A stretch of 28,782 bases of DNA from Sporisorium sorghi (lineage: Eukaryota > Basidiomycota > Ustilaginomycetes > Ustilaginales > Ustilaginaceae), in assembly GCA_023212695.1 (NCBI GenBank), contig JALCCG010000264.1:1-28782 (forward strand). The letters run 5' to 3'. A program made the translations under genes and the position numbers. Under the pieces are notes generated by a model. It was not told the DNA's origin, searched no databases, and saw nothing but the letters and a program-made list of their open reading frames with translations. The stretch's first letter is position 1, and each line of letters opens with the position of its first letter. Positions 1-7,932 of the stretch are shown here, one piece after another.

Positions 1-466
1 TGATTGTAGCCCTGTTTGATACCCTCGCTCTTGAATGGTCTAAAACCCTGCTAAAACAGGGCAAAAGTGATGGGTGGCAGTGAAGGAATCCTCAGGCCCA
101 CTTCCTGGAAATCATAGAAGTTGGATTGCCTTGGTTCTCTTTGTGGAATGCTGCTGCATGGTTGATGAGCTCTTTGAATGTGATTGGAAAGCCCTGCGCT
201 GCCATAGCTTTGATGTGATGCAATAATGATTGTTCCTGTGATTCCGAGAGTAGCTGACAGTGTTTGTGTGCTTCCTGGTGTGTTTTGATGCCCTTCTGGT
301 GCTTCCAGAGGGTTGAATAAGGTATGTTGTGGTGCTCCGAAGCCTTCCAGATGGATGAGAGAGCTCCTGAGCACAGATGATGAATTGCCTGGGCAATTTT
401 GACCTCTTCCTAAGCCCTTTTGGTGCATAATTCAGCCCTCTGTGCCTTTGTGAGCTGTTTGGGCAT
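1..466 (-). pseudogene. Decayed pogo/Fot-type (CENP-B-like) transposase, N-terminal part
   Basis: Translating the minus strand from the ATG at 466 gives one continuous similarity of about 155 codons, broken only by an in-frame TAG (410-412) and TGA (92-94). It begins MPKQLTKAQRAEL. A psq-like helix-turn-helix follows, around IAQAIHH and IPYSTLWKHQKG, and then a CENP-B-type DNA-binding half with EAHKH, LLSESQEQSLLHHI and GFPITFKELI, ending RKWA-stop-GFLHCHPSLL. This order is the DNA-binding region of pogo/Fot/Tigger DDE transposases in the Tc1-mariner superfamily. The catalytic DDE domain would lie left of the window. The TGA sits where the family often has Arg, and CGA to TGA is a single transition; the TAG could derive from CAG. 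The frame is open upstream of 466 back to a TGA near 584, so the true start is uncertain. I infer an inactive copy. The family call comes from motif recognition, not a search. Confidence 0.72.
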
Positions 467-598
467 GATTTGATTGTGTTGCAGTGGATGCAGGAGTTGC
501 TTCAAGAGAGGATGGCTGAGATGATGGTGGTCAAGAGGATAAGTTTCACCTGTGTAGATATTGTGCTGACATGCTAAAAATACGCATCACACCAAAAA

Positions 599-614
599 AT
601 TCTCGGCCGTGAAT
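599..614. repeat. Near-perfect 16-bp palindrome upstream of the transposase remnant
   Basis: ATTC-T-CGGCCG-T-GAAT is self-complementary apart from one T/T pair. It lies about 130 bp upstream of the transposase ATG, next to an A-rich run. It may be subterminal sequence of the decayed transposon; no matching right end is visible because the element leaves the window. Confidence 0.4.
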
Positions 615-620
615 CTGATC

Positions 621-648
621 CTTTAATGGGCTTAATTCTTTAATGGGC
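621..648. repeat. 11-bp direct repeat CTTTAATGGGC, two copies
   Basis: CTTTAATGGGC occurs at 621-631 and again at 638-648, seven bases apart. It lies in the non-coding stretch beside the transposase remnant. It could be subterminal transposon repeats or chance duplication. Confidence 0.4.
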
Positions 649-767
649 CACCTACGTTATTGCATCAGACCTGCCTTGAACTGGACACCCCAAATATTAG
701 CCTTGTGTGCCTGCGGTTGGCGTCAGATCTCGATTCATATTGTGAAAAAAGTAAAAAGTCGTCCCCA

Positions 768-810
768 GAGCCACCCTAGGAGCCACCTGGGGTGGCTGCG
801 GGGTGGCTCC
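768..810. repeat. Nested inverted repeat built on AGCCACC / GGTGGCT
   Basis: GAGCCACCC (768-776) pairs with GGGTGGCTC (801-809). GGAGCCACC (779-787) pairs with GGTGGCTCC (802-810) or, over seven bases, with GGTGGCT (791-797). The four half-sites in 43 bp can form alternative hairpins. It could be the terminal inverted repeat or a foldback end of the neighbouring transposon, but no partner end is in the window. Confidence 0.5.
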
Positions 811-814
811 TATA

Positions 815-933
815 TTAGATTCACTGGATTAGCGTGTGTGAATGTGGCCAGAGTGTTGAATACATGGTCGCCCAAGACTTCGTGGGCTCGCTAACCGATC
901 CATCAATCGGATCAGGTACGCACACCAACGATG
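815..933. other. Short non-coding spacer between transposon remnant and LTR candidate
   Basis: No ORF resembles a protein and no RNA gene was recognised. The last five bases (929-933, CGATG) are the proposed left target-site duplication of the LTR candidate. Confidence 0.4.
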
Positions 934-1859
934 TGTTGGAAAATCCGAAGCGATTTTACTTCACCATTTCAGCAGGAACCTGTCTCACCATGCACTTGGC
1001 ATTGTCAGTGCAGACAATGTATTTTCCAAACAGACAATGCAGACACAGCACACAGAACACATACAATGCAGTAATAACCAACACACACCACTCACTTCCG
1101 ATATCCACTGCTCACTTGTCATTGGCCCACCACTTGAGCCAATGAGGTGACTGAGCTCGCTCAAAGAGGTCCGGACAGACCCAACAACAAATGGCCAAGT
1201 CTCCCAACAGAAAGGCACTTATAGGCACCGATAACTCATTGGCTACGCAGACCTGCACAACTGCCAGTTGACTGCACGAATTTACCTGAATGTGACCAGA
1301 GATACACACCGACCTGGCACAATCAACCTTACCATTGGTTGAGCTCATTGACCAATTGGGTGTGCCCATCCTCAGCAGCCAATGAGGGACCAGGAACTCG
1401 AGTCAGGAAGGAGGAGATCATGGAATGGTTGGGGCAAGCTGCACCGAGGACACTTTGTCTGCACCAAACACAAGTTGTCTGTACTGACAATGGGAAGGCA
1501 ACACGGAGAAGAGGTACATGGGAGGAAAGGCTGGGAACACACTAGTTAAAAAGCTCACCTGTCGCATATATAAGGTGACCATGTACTGTATCGATGGATG
1601 ACAAATATATCGAATCTACACCTGATTTCCTCTACCATCAACTTGGTTATAGGCACCTATTATCCCAATACAGCACCTTCAGCCACATAGTTCCACCTTC
1701 GGCAAAGTTGCATAAGTCCAAGCTACCAAACTGTCGCCAACCAGGCTCACAAAGGATTATTCCTGGGACGACTTTTTCCTTTTTTCACGATATGATTCTT
1801 GACCGGTCCGCGTGCCTGACACAGGAGCCATCACAGGAAATCGAGCAGCTCAGGACCCA
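934..1859 (+). mobile_element. Candidate solo LTR (Copia-like), low confidence
   Basis: The stretch begins TGTTGGAAAATCC, the 5' end style of many Ty1/Copia LTRs, and ends in CA (GGACCCA). It is flanked on both sides by the same five bases, CGATG (929-933 and 1860-1864). A strong TATA box (1567-1573) lies about two thirds of the way along, as expected for the U3/R boundary. No gag or pol sequence is adjacent. The terminal inverted repeat is weak beyond TG...CA, and a 5-bp flank match over this range is not very improbable. ATTGG/CCAAT motifs recur at about 1119, 1140, 1238, 1334, 1350 and 1379, which may be promoter elements of the LTR. Short ORFs inside (for example 1594-1914) resemble nothing. 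Confidence 0.3.
1567..1573 (+). promoter_or_regulatory. TATA box (TATATAA) in non-coding repeat region
   Basis: GCATATATAAGG is a canonical TATA element. No convincing coding sequence starts downstream: the nearest ORF, 1594-1914, encodes 106 residues with no recognisable domain. It fits best as the promoter of the candidate LTR. Confidence 0.35.
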
Positions 1860-1970
1860 CGATGTTCGAAGAACTGCATCGGCGCCAATCTCAAGTTCAA
1901 CTAATAAACTGTGAAGCTGGAATGACTGCGATTGATGTGACAACTTAATCTTACATGCCATGACCGACGA

Positions 1971-3962
1971 TCAGAAGTTCATCGAGTCGCTGATCATACG
2001 AGCCTTGCCCGTCTTTGCTTTGCCGCCAGCATGAGCTCTGCCGCCTTTGCCAGCATGTGCTTTGCGACCGTGATGCTTCTCGGCTCGTCGGGCAGCTTTG
2101 GCGCGGTCGGAGGCGACGAGTTGAGCGATCTTGGAGTCATCACCGTCGAGCAGAGCCTTGCGAGCAGCTCCACGAGACGGCTTGACGCCGTTGTTGGCAG
2201 CAGCTTCAGCTGCCTTGAGAGCCTTTCGCTCTTTCCTGCTAAGGCCATCGTCCTCGCCTTCTTCGTCGTTGGAACCGCCCTCATCCTCACTTTGATCGTC
2301 GTCCTCGTCATCGTCACCCTCACTGTCTTCGCCATCGTCAACGGAGTCATCGTCCTCGTCGCCCGAGTCAGCGACCTCGATCATGCCCGCGGTGGTGCTG
2401 AGGCGCAGAGATGACATGTACTGTTGTTTGGACAAGCATGGAAACTTTGTCAGCTTAGTGCCCTTCGAAAAGATGTTTGCCAAGTCAGCAAGGCGATGCA
2501 GCGGACTTGCCTGTTCAAGCTCGCGATCCTGTTTTGAGCCGCCAAATCCACTAGCCTTGGCGAGAAGGTCGAGGCGGACGTCGTCCGCCTCCGCTGTTGT
2601 CGCGTCAGTCTCGTTGGCAGCCTCTGCATCGGTCGTCGTCTTTGGCAGCTTGGTTTGCTTTCGTGCGTATTCAGGAACGACGTCTTGGAAGCGAGGGAAT
2701 TCGTCCGAGTGGTACCTGAAGCGTTTGCGGAAGAATCTGCGGACGCACTCGACGTCGCGTTCGAAGTAGCTATAGTTGGCAAAGGAGGAAAGAAGGGTCA
2801 GCCCCTGGTCGCAAGATGCGGATACAAGAGGATCGAAGATGGCTACTTACTATTCTGCGTTTTCGTGGTTGATGCTAACCATTTGCGGAAAGTCGATCAA
2901 GATGGGCTCGATGGTGACATTGTCGCCAAGGTGGACTTGGCCTTCGGACGCAGCGTCATCATCATCCTCGCCGTCCTCTTCGTCTTCGGAAGCAGATTTC
3001 TCTTCTTCATCTTCTTCTATAGATTCTGCTGCTTGCAAGGATGATGTTGGCGCAATCACCCTCTCGAAGCCCTTGCCACGCTCGATCTGCTGTCCTTCCG
3101 CTAGATCTGCTTCGAGACCCGTGTCTGTTTGTTGTGACGGTGCGACGAGCTGGTCACGTCGGCTGGCACTGTGTGGTTGTGGCTCCTTTGCTGGAGCTGG
3201 TCTGCCGGAATCGGATTCGTAGTCGTCGTCGGTGTTGTCCGTGACTTCGCGGATGAGCAAGTTGAACTCGTTGAAGTCGCCGTGGATGAGACCTGCTCGT
3301 GCGAGACGGACGATGAGCTTCATGAGCGCCGAGTAAAGAAGCGGGATCTGATCTGGTGGGAGGACTGCGATTTGACGGAGCGGGAAAGCGTCAATGTAGG
3401 ACATGACGATGCAATGACGGGCTTGGTCGATGGGCTGAGGAACGGGAAAGCCGTGCTCGTAGAGGATCTTCATGAAGGCGTACTCCTTTGCTGCAGCCAA
3501 GCGACTCATGTACATCCAGCTCGCGCTTTTACGCTTGCCCATGTAGTCACGCTTCTCCTTGATGGCTCTGAAGCTAATTCGACCGAGACGGTGAATCTTG
3601 AGAACGCGCTGCTCCTGGTCAGGCGAGGAAACGATCATGATGTCGCTCTCCTTTCCAACACCGATACGCCTTCCAACGGCAGCTACGCTGTCACGCTTGG
3701 AGAATGCACGGAGCGCAAGATAGTCGTAACCTCCGTAGGTGAGTCGGTAGCCGTCGTACTTGGTGTTTTGGACACGTGCGATGAGATTGCGCTTCGCAAG
3801 CGATCCGAGTAGCTTGTTGATGCCCGAGTGATGGAGACCGCAGATCTGGGCGGCGAGCGAAGAGGGGACGACTTCGTGGTTCTTGGAGCCCATCTCCACC
3901 GCAGTCAGGACGCGGAACTCCTGACTGGAGATGTAGCGCAGATCGGTCGCATCGAGCCTCAT
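1971..3962 (-). CDS. RIO2: RIO2 family atypical serine kinase, 40S ribosome maturation
   Basis: Two exons, 3962-2851 and 2769-1971, joined over an 81-bp GT-AG intron, give 636 residues. Rio2 is a conserved kinase/ATPase that binds pre-40S particles and drives late 18S rRNA maturation in the cytoplasm. The start at 3962 is chosen because the family begins with a winged helix of the form M-x-LDA-x-x-LRY; an in-frame ATG at 4073 adds only a poor extension. The winged helix spans about residues 1-90. The ATP loop is GVGKESDI (101-108), with VLKIHRLGR following. The catalytic loop is HGDFNEFN (Asp229) and the metal loop is IDFPQ (Asp357). The splice rebuilds NAEYYFERDV, typical of the family. About 115 acidic, disordered residues (about 238-352) separate the catalytic and metal loops, which are normally close together. 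The C-terminus is a long acidic tract followed by a Lys/Ala/Gly-rich tail. It is divergent to the NPC2-like gene. Confidence 0.96.
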
Positions 3963-4478
3963 TGTGAACGAGAGCGTATGAAGGAATGATGCCTGCGGAG
4001 GTGTTCGGAGATCTGTCGAGAGAAGGGTATACAAGCAGATGGAGGTGGAAACGATTGACGAGAAGAAAGTCATAAAGAAATTTCAAAGACCAAAAAATTT
4101 GAGGTGAGAAAGGACCCTGAAAGACCGGCTTGCAGGCTTTTGGATTTTTCGAAATTTGTTAGACCCTCAGCTGCCGAATTGAATTTTCGAAAAAAAAAAA
4201 AAAAAAAATGACGAAAGAGGGGCAAAAAGACGGCGTCGATCCAAAAAAGCGATTTGAGGGTTCAGTTGATGCGACTGTGCAGCAGCAGGCAGCGACTCAG
4301 TGTCAACTCCACATGCGTCGTCGGTCGTCTCTGAGGCAGTCTATCGGTGTTTTGCAACATCCAAACTTGGCAGTTTTGAGTCGCTACCCAGCTGAGTTTT
4401 GATCATTTGCACCATCATATCTGCCTTTGCTACAACCATCATCCAGCCACGCCGCCTAGATATCGTGCCTAGTCAACG
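3963..4478. promoter_or_regulatory. Shared divergent promoter of RIO2 and NPC2-like gene, with A19 tract
   Basis: These 516 bp separate two divergent start codons. They hold a 19-base poly(A) run at 4190-4208 next to a TTTTCGAAA-rich segment. Poly(dA:dT) tracts commonly exclude nucleosomes in fungal promoters. A 64-codon ORF starting at the end of the tract (4208) has no family features and is not called a gene. No clear TATA box was seen. Confidence 0.55.
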
Positions 4479-5176
4479 ATGATCATGCACGCAAGATTCA
4501 TCGCCGTCACTTTGGCATCGCTCTCCTTTGCCTCGCAGGCCATGGCATGGGGCTGCATCGGTCAGGATTGCAACAGTGCCGCCAACCAGATCGCTTTCTC
4601 TTCACCCGAGCCTGCCAGCTACAGCGACAAGGCCAAGTCGCTCACCCTGGACCCTCCTGCCGGTCAAGGCTGGCAATGGTCCAGCTGCGGAACCGGTGAC
4701 GAGATTGTCAACGTAGACAGCATCGTCGTCAGCCCAGACCCGCCCGTTCCCGGCCAGAACCTCACTGTTCGTGCGAAGGGAACCATCTCGGACGAAGTCA
4801 GCGTAAGTAGCCATACGCGCACCAGCGTCGAACTCGGACCGCGTTCACATTCAGTAACGACTAACATATTGCTTACATCTTCTTTTATCTCTTGAAATGC
4901 TCCCACTCACAGGACGGCACATTTGCCGATGTCATCGTCAAGCTCGGCTACATCCGACTGCTGGCCCGCCGATTCGACGTTTGCGAGGAGGCCAGGGAGA
5001 ACAACGCCGACCTGCAATGCCCACTCTCGACCGGCGAGTACGAGCTCGAGCACACGGTCGCCCTTCCCAGAGAGATTCCGCCCGGCAAGTTCAACGTGCA
5101 CATCACGGGCGAAAACCAGGACGGCTCCAACCTGCTCTGCCTCGACCTCAGCATCCAGTTCGGCTTCCGTCGTTGA
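4479..5176 (+). CDS. NPC2: ML-domain phosphatidylglycerol/phosphatidylinositol transfer protein (NPC2 family), secretory
   Basis: Two exons, 4479-4802 and 4913-5176, separated by a 110-bp intron (GTAAGT...CACAG), give 195 residues. Fungal Npc2/PG-PI transfer proteins are small soluble lipid carriers of the vacuolar or lysosomal lumen that bind sterols or phospholipids. A signal peptide is visible (about residues 1-23, ending near SQAMAWG). The ML fold follows, with the family landmarks SSCGTGDEIV, VDSIVVSPDPPVPG, LTVRAKG, VKLGYIRLL, CEEARENNADLQCPL and LPREIPPGKFNV. The cysteines match the disulfide pattern expected for the fold, and NLTV is a possible N-glycosylation site. The splice is phase 0 and keeps the domain intact. 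An unusual Cys-containing N-terminal stretch (WGCIGQDC) precedes the domain. It is convergent with the membrane-protein gene. Confidence 0.93.
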
Positions 5177-5628
5177 GAGTTTTTGTAGATTGATGGCGCT
5201 TCCGGTCAGCTCAGTCTCAATTGCCACACCGATTCATGCAACAATGACTCGGAATTGTTCATACGCACACAACAGGATTCAAGCTTCACAATCATCAATG
5301 CAATGGTTTTGTTCTCACCCCCAGTTTTTTGCTGCGATGAGGGCGCTTGCGCTGTTGCTGTGCTGAGCCGACAAGACACAGAGACAAAACGAGACTCTTT
5401 TCAGGCACTTGTGCGTCGGCGATCTTGTTTGGAAAAGTCCGTGGCAATTTCAAAGGGAGAGTGCGATGAATGGAACAAAAGGAAACGACGTCGGCAGAAA
5501 GGACTGGATCGATCAGACTACGGAAATACAAGAGGCGACGATGCGGGGCAAGATAAAAAGGTGCAAGGGACGAATGAGAGCGGTGACGATTCCAGAAGCA
5601 GGAGCAGAAGCAGAAGCAGAAGCAGAGA
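5177..5628. other. Convergent 3' intergenic region with an (AGAAGC)n repeat
   Basis: These 452 bp hold the 3' ends of the NPC2-like and DUF4097-like genes. The only structure seen is an imperfect AGAAGC/GGAGC hexamer repeat at 5594-5627, which stops two bases short of the downstream gene's stop codon. ORFs across this interval run antisense to or out of frame with real genes and are not credited. Confidence 0.5.
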
Positions 5629-7530
5629 CTACTTGAAAGTGAGAAGAGCAAGGCCGACCTGCGTGACGACCGTCGCTTCAGCCTTCTTGGGGAGCACGCT
5701 GGGCTTGTCGTCCAACTCCCACCAGGTGCGTCCTTTGGTGAGGCGGTTGATCCAGCCAAAGCTGTCTTCGTCCACAACAAAGCGATGGACACCTCGATCG
5801 CTCTTCTCGCCGTCCTTGGAGCCGGATCCACGGTAGCGTGAGTGGGTGGCACCTCGCAGCTCCCACTTGCCTTGGAACTCGGGATGCAACGAGACCGCAA
5901 CTGGTGCGACCTCGCTGGAAGCATGACAGCGAAGCGCAACGTCACGTTCGTGTCCGACAAAATCGAGCTGGATGGAGCCAGTCTGGGACTGCGAGTCGAC
6001 TGTGACGAGTTCGGTCTTTTCGAGGCCAGGCGCATCCAGTCTTACGAGGTCGGGCTTCTCGACGTTGACTGCTGCTTCGATCCTGCCGGTTTGAGATCTC
6101 AAAGTGAGAGTGTGGTTGACGTTGAAGACAGCGCTCTCTGCGATGATGCCTCCGTTAAGAGATTCAGATCGCAGAGTGGTGGCGCGCAAGCTGGTGTGCT
6201 GTCCAACGCGGATGTGGCCATTCTGCGTCTGGAGGGTGAGGTCGTAGGCAGCCTCGAGCTTGGAATCTTGATCAATGTCTAGATGGCCGTTGACCGTCTT
6301 GAACTCGAGCGATTGAGCCTCGAAGGATCCGCCAATGTGCAGCTTTCCGTTGGTGGTGGTAAGGTGAATGTCGGCCAAGGCACGGATGGAAGCAGAACGC
6401 AGCTTGCCAACTTGGGTTCGTGCGTGTAGCTTCCCGAAGTAAAAGTCGGGCCTGGACGGAGCATCACGTGAGATGAGGCTTCGAGCACCAGGCACCGTCT
6501 TGGAGGGAGACGGGGATTGGAAGAGATCGATGTTGGATGCGCCTGCATCTACTGAGAGGGTTGGGATGTTGACGTGCGGCGGAATAATGACCTTAACGTC
6601 GTAGATGAGCGGACTTTGGTCGGTGGAGACGGCCTTTGCGTAAGTCAGAATTTCGACGCCCTCGTCGTAGAGGCCACGCTTCATCTTTGCTACCAGACTG
6701 GTGTCGAAGAGTTTCTTGTAGGCTTGGTCGTAGCGAGCGGTGATCTCGACCTTGACAAGATCCTTCTCTTCAGCCGGGACATGGTCGGTCTGGTGCACGA
6801 CGGTGACAGTACCAGGAGCGCTGCCAGCGGGCTGAGGTCGGTCATCTCGGAGCGGGTCGATGTCGACAAAGATGGACTCTGTGGAAGCAAAGCTGTCTTT
6901 GGCCTTGTTCGGGTTGAGAAGGAAGCTCGAGGATTCGGTGCACTGGACGCGGTTTGTGCCCTTGATGGAAGCACAGTTGTGCCACTGCCATGTTGCCTCC
7001 TGGACGATGTGGCCGTCTTCATGGAGCGGTGCGGGTTTCGTGTCGGGGATATGAGAGTAGTCCCAGTCCTGATGAAGGCCGGCGCCAATGTTGTCGCTGG
7101 CAGACTGGGTGAGCGAGGGGCCGGTGAAGAGCACAAGAATCCATAGGCCGACGATGAAGAAGCTGGCCTGTGCAAATCGATTAGAAGGCCAGCAACGCAT
7201 TGCGCCCTTGTAGCAGCCAGAGAAGGCGGTGGAAAAAGTCAAAAGTTCACCGGTGCTGGTGCGAGGAAAGCAAGCCTGAATGTGCTCCTTGGTCGTACGG
7301 GAGACGGTGAACCAGCCTGCAGGGTTCCATCTCGACTGGGAGCGTGTAGATACACGGATTGTGTCGTCGTACGAAGGTGGGAGAGGCGGATACTTTGGTG
7401 AAGATGGATCGACGGCGCGTTGTTCTTCGGCCAGGTCTTCGTCGATGGCGAAGCGGTTGTCGAGCTCGGTAGCCTCGCCCTGGAGCAAAGGCTGCTGATC
7501 GCGATCCAAGGAACGACGCGAGCTGTCCAT
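5629..7530 (-). CDS. Single-pass membrane protein with DUF4097-like (putative adhesin) beta-repeat ectodomain and PPxY motif
   Basis: A single exon of 633 residues. The first ~118 residues are hydrophilic and contain a PPSY (PPxY) motif at 51-54, the type bound by WW domains of Rsp5/Nedd4 ubiquitin ligases. One transmembrane segment follows at about 120-141 (ASFFIVGLWILVLFTG). The remainder has repeated short strands of the form LTTTNGKLHI, FKTVNGHLDI, LQTQNGHIRV, SESLNGGIIA, LRSQTGRIEA (about residues 390-500), the spaced T-x-N-G pattern of DUF4097-type beta-solenoids. With a cytosolic N-terminus this would be a type II protein with its beta-repeat domain in the lumen or outside the cell. 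Function is unknown; the PY motif suggests ubiquitin-controlled sorting. It starts at the only ATG before an upstream GA-rich tract. It is divergent to the PPR gene. Confidence 0.85.
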   Translation of the reverse strand: MDSSRRSLDRDQQPLLQGEATELDNRFAIDEDLAEEQRAVDPSSPKYPPLPPSYDDTIRVSTRSQSRWNPAGWFTVSRTTKEHIQACFPRTSTGELLTFSTAFSGCYKGAMRCWPSNRFAQASFFIVGLWILVLFTGPSLTQSASDNIGAGLHQDWDYSHIPDTKPAPLHEDGHIVQEATWQWHNCASIKGTNRVQCTESSSFLLNPNKAKDSFASTESIFVDIDPLRDDRPQPAGSAPGTVTVVHQTDHVPAEEKDLVKVEITARYDQAYKKLFDTSLVAKMKRGLYDEGVEILTYAKAVSTDQSPLIYDVKVIIPPHVNIPTLSVDAGASNIDLFQSPSPSKTVPGARSLISRDAPSRPDFYFGKLHARTQVGKLRSASIRALADIHLTTTNGKLHIGGSFEAQSLEFKTVNGHLDIDQDSKLEAAYDLTLQTQNGHIRVGQHTSLRATTLRSESLNGGIIAESAVFNVNHTLTLRSQTGRIEAAVNVEKPDLVRLDAPGLEKTELVTVDSQSQTGSIQLDFVGHERDVALRCHASSEVAPVAVSLHPEFQGKWELRGATHSRYRGSGSKDGEKSDRGVHRFVVDEDSFGWINRLTKGRTWWELDDKPSVLPKKAEATVVTQVGLALLTFK

Positions 7531-7932
7531 CTTTGGTTGAAAGTGCGAGATGGTGGATGAGAGTCAAGAGAGAGAAAGAGAGAGAGAGTTACGATACGTC
7601 GGAACAGTGCAGCCGAAACTGTGATTTTGTGGCGCCAATGCACACACTCTCTGTACGGCGAGGTGCCGATGTGCTGTCGCTCGCTTTGCGTCCCTGATAA
7701 AATGCTCAGCCGTGCTGAGTCGAAGCATGAGACCAAAATCTAACAAAATCATCCTCAAAAACGGTCTCGGAACTCGGAACTCGAGTGCACCCTGACCAGG
7801 AAGACTCCTTTTTTGACGTTTTGACATTCCTTCTCAAACGTCGAACACGTATGTTGCTGCCAGCCTCTTTACCATCTGTCCGTACGACCTGTCAGGGCCA
7901 GACCACCCTCTGCAGCACGAGAGAAGGCGAGC
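7531..7932. promoter_or_regulatory. Shared divergent promoter, DUF4097-like gene and PPR gene, with GA repeat
   Basis: These 402 bp separate two divergent start codons. A GA-rich tract (about 7567-7588, GAGAGAAAGAGAGAGAGAG) sits just upstream of the membrane-protein start. No TATA box or other clear element was recognised. Confidence 0.45.

Noticed and set aside
1594..1914. 106-codon frame just downstream of a TATA box
   Set aside because: No family resemblance; the TATA box fits the candidate LTR better. A lineage-specific small gene is not excluded.
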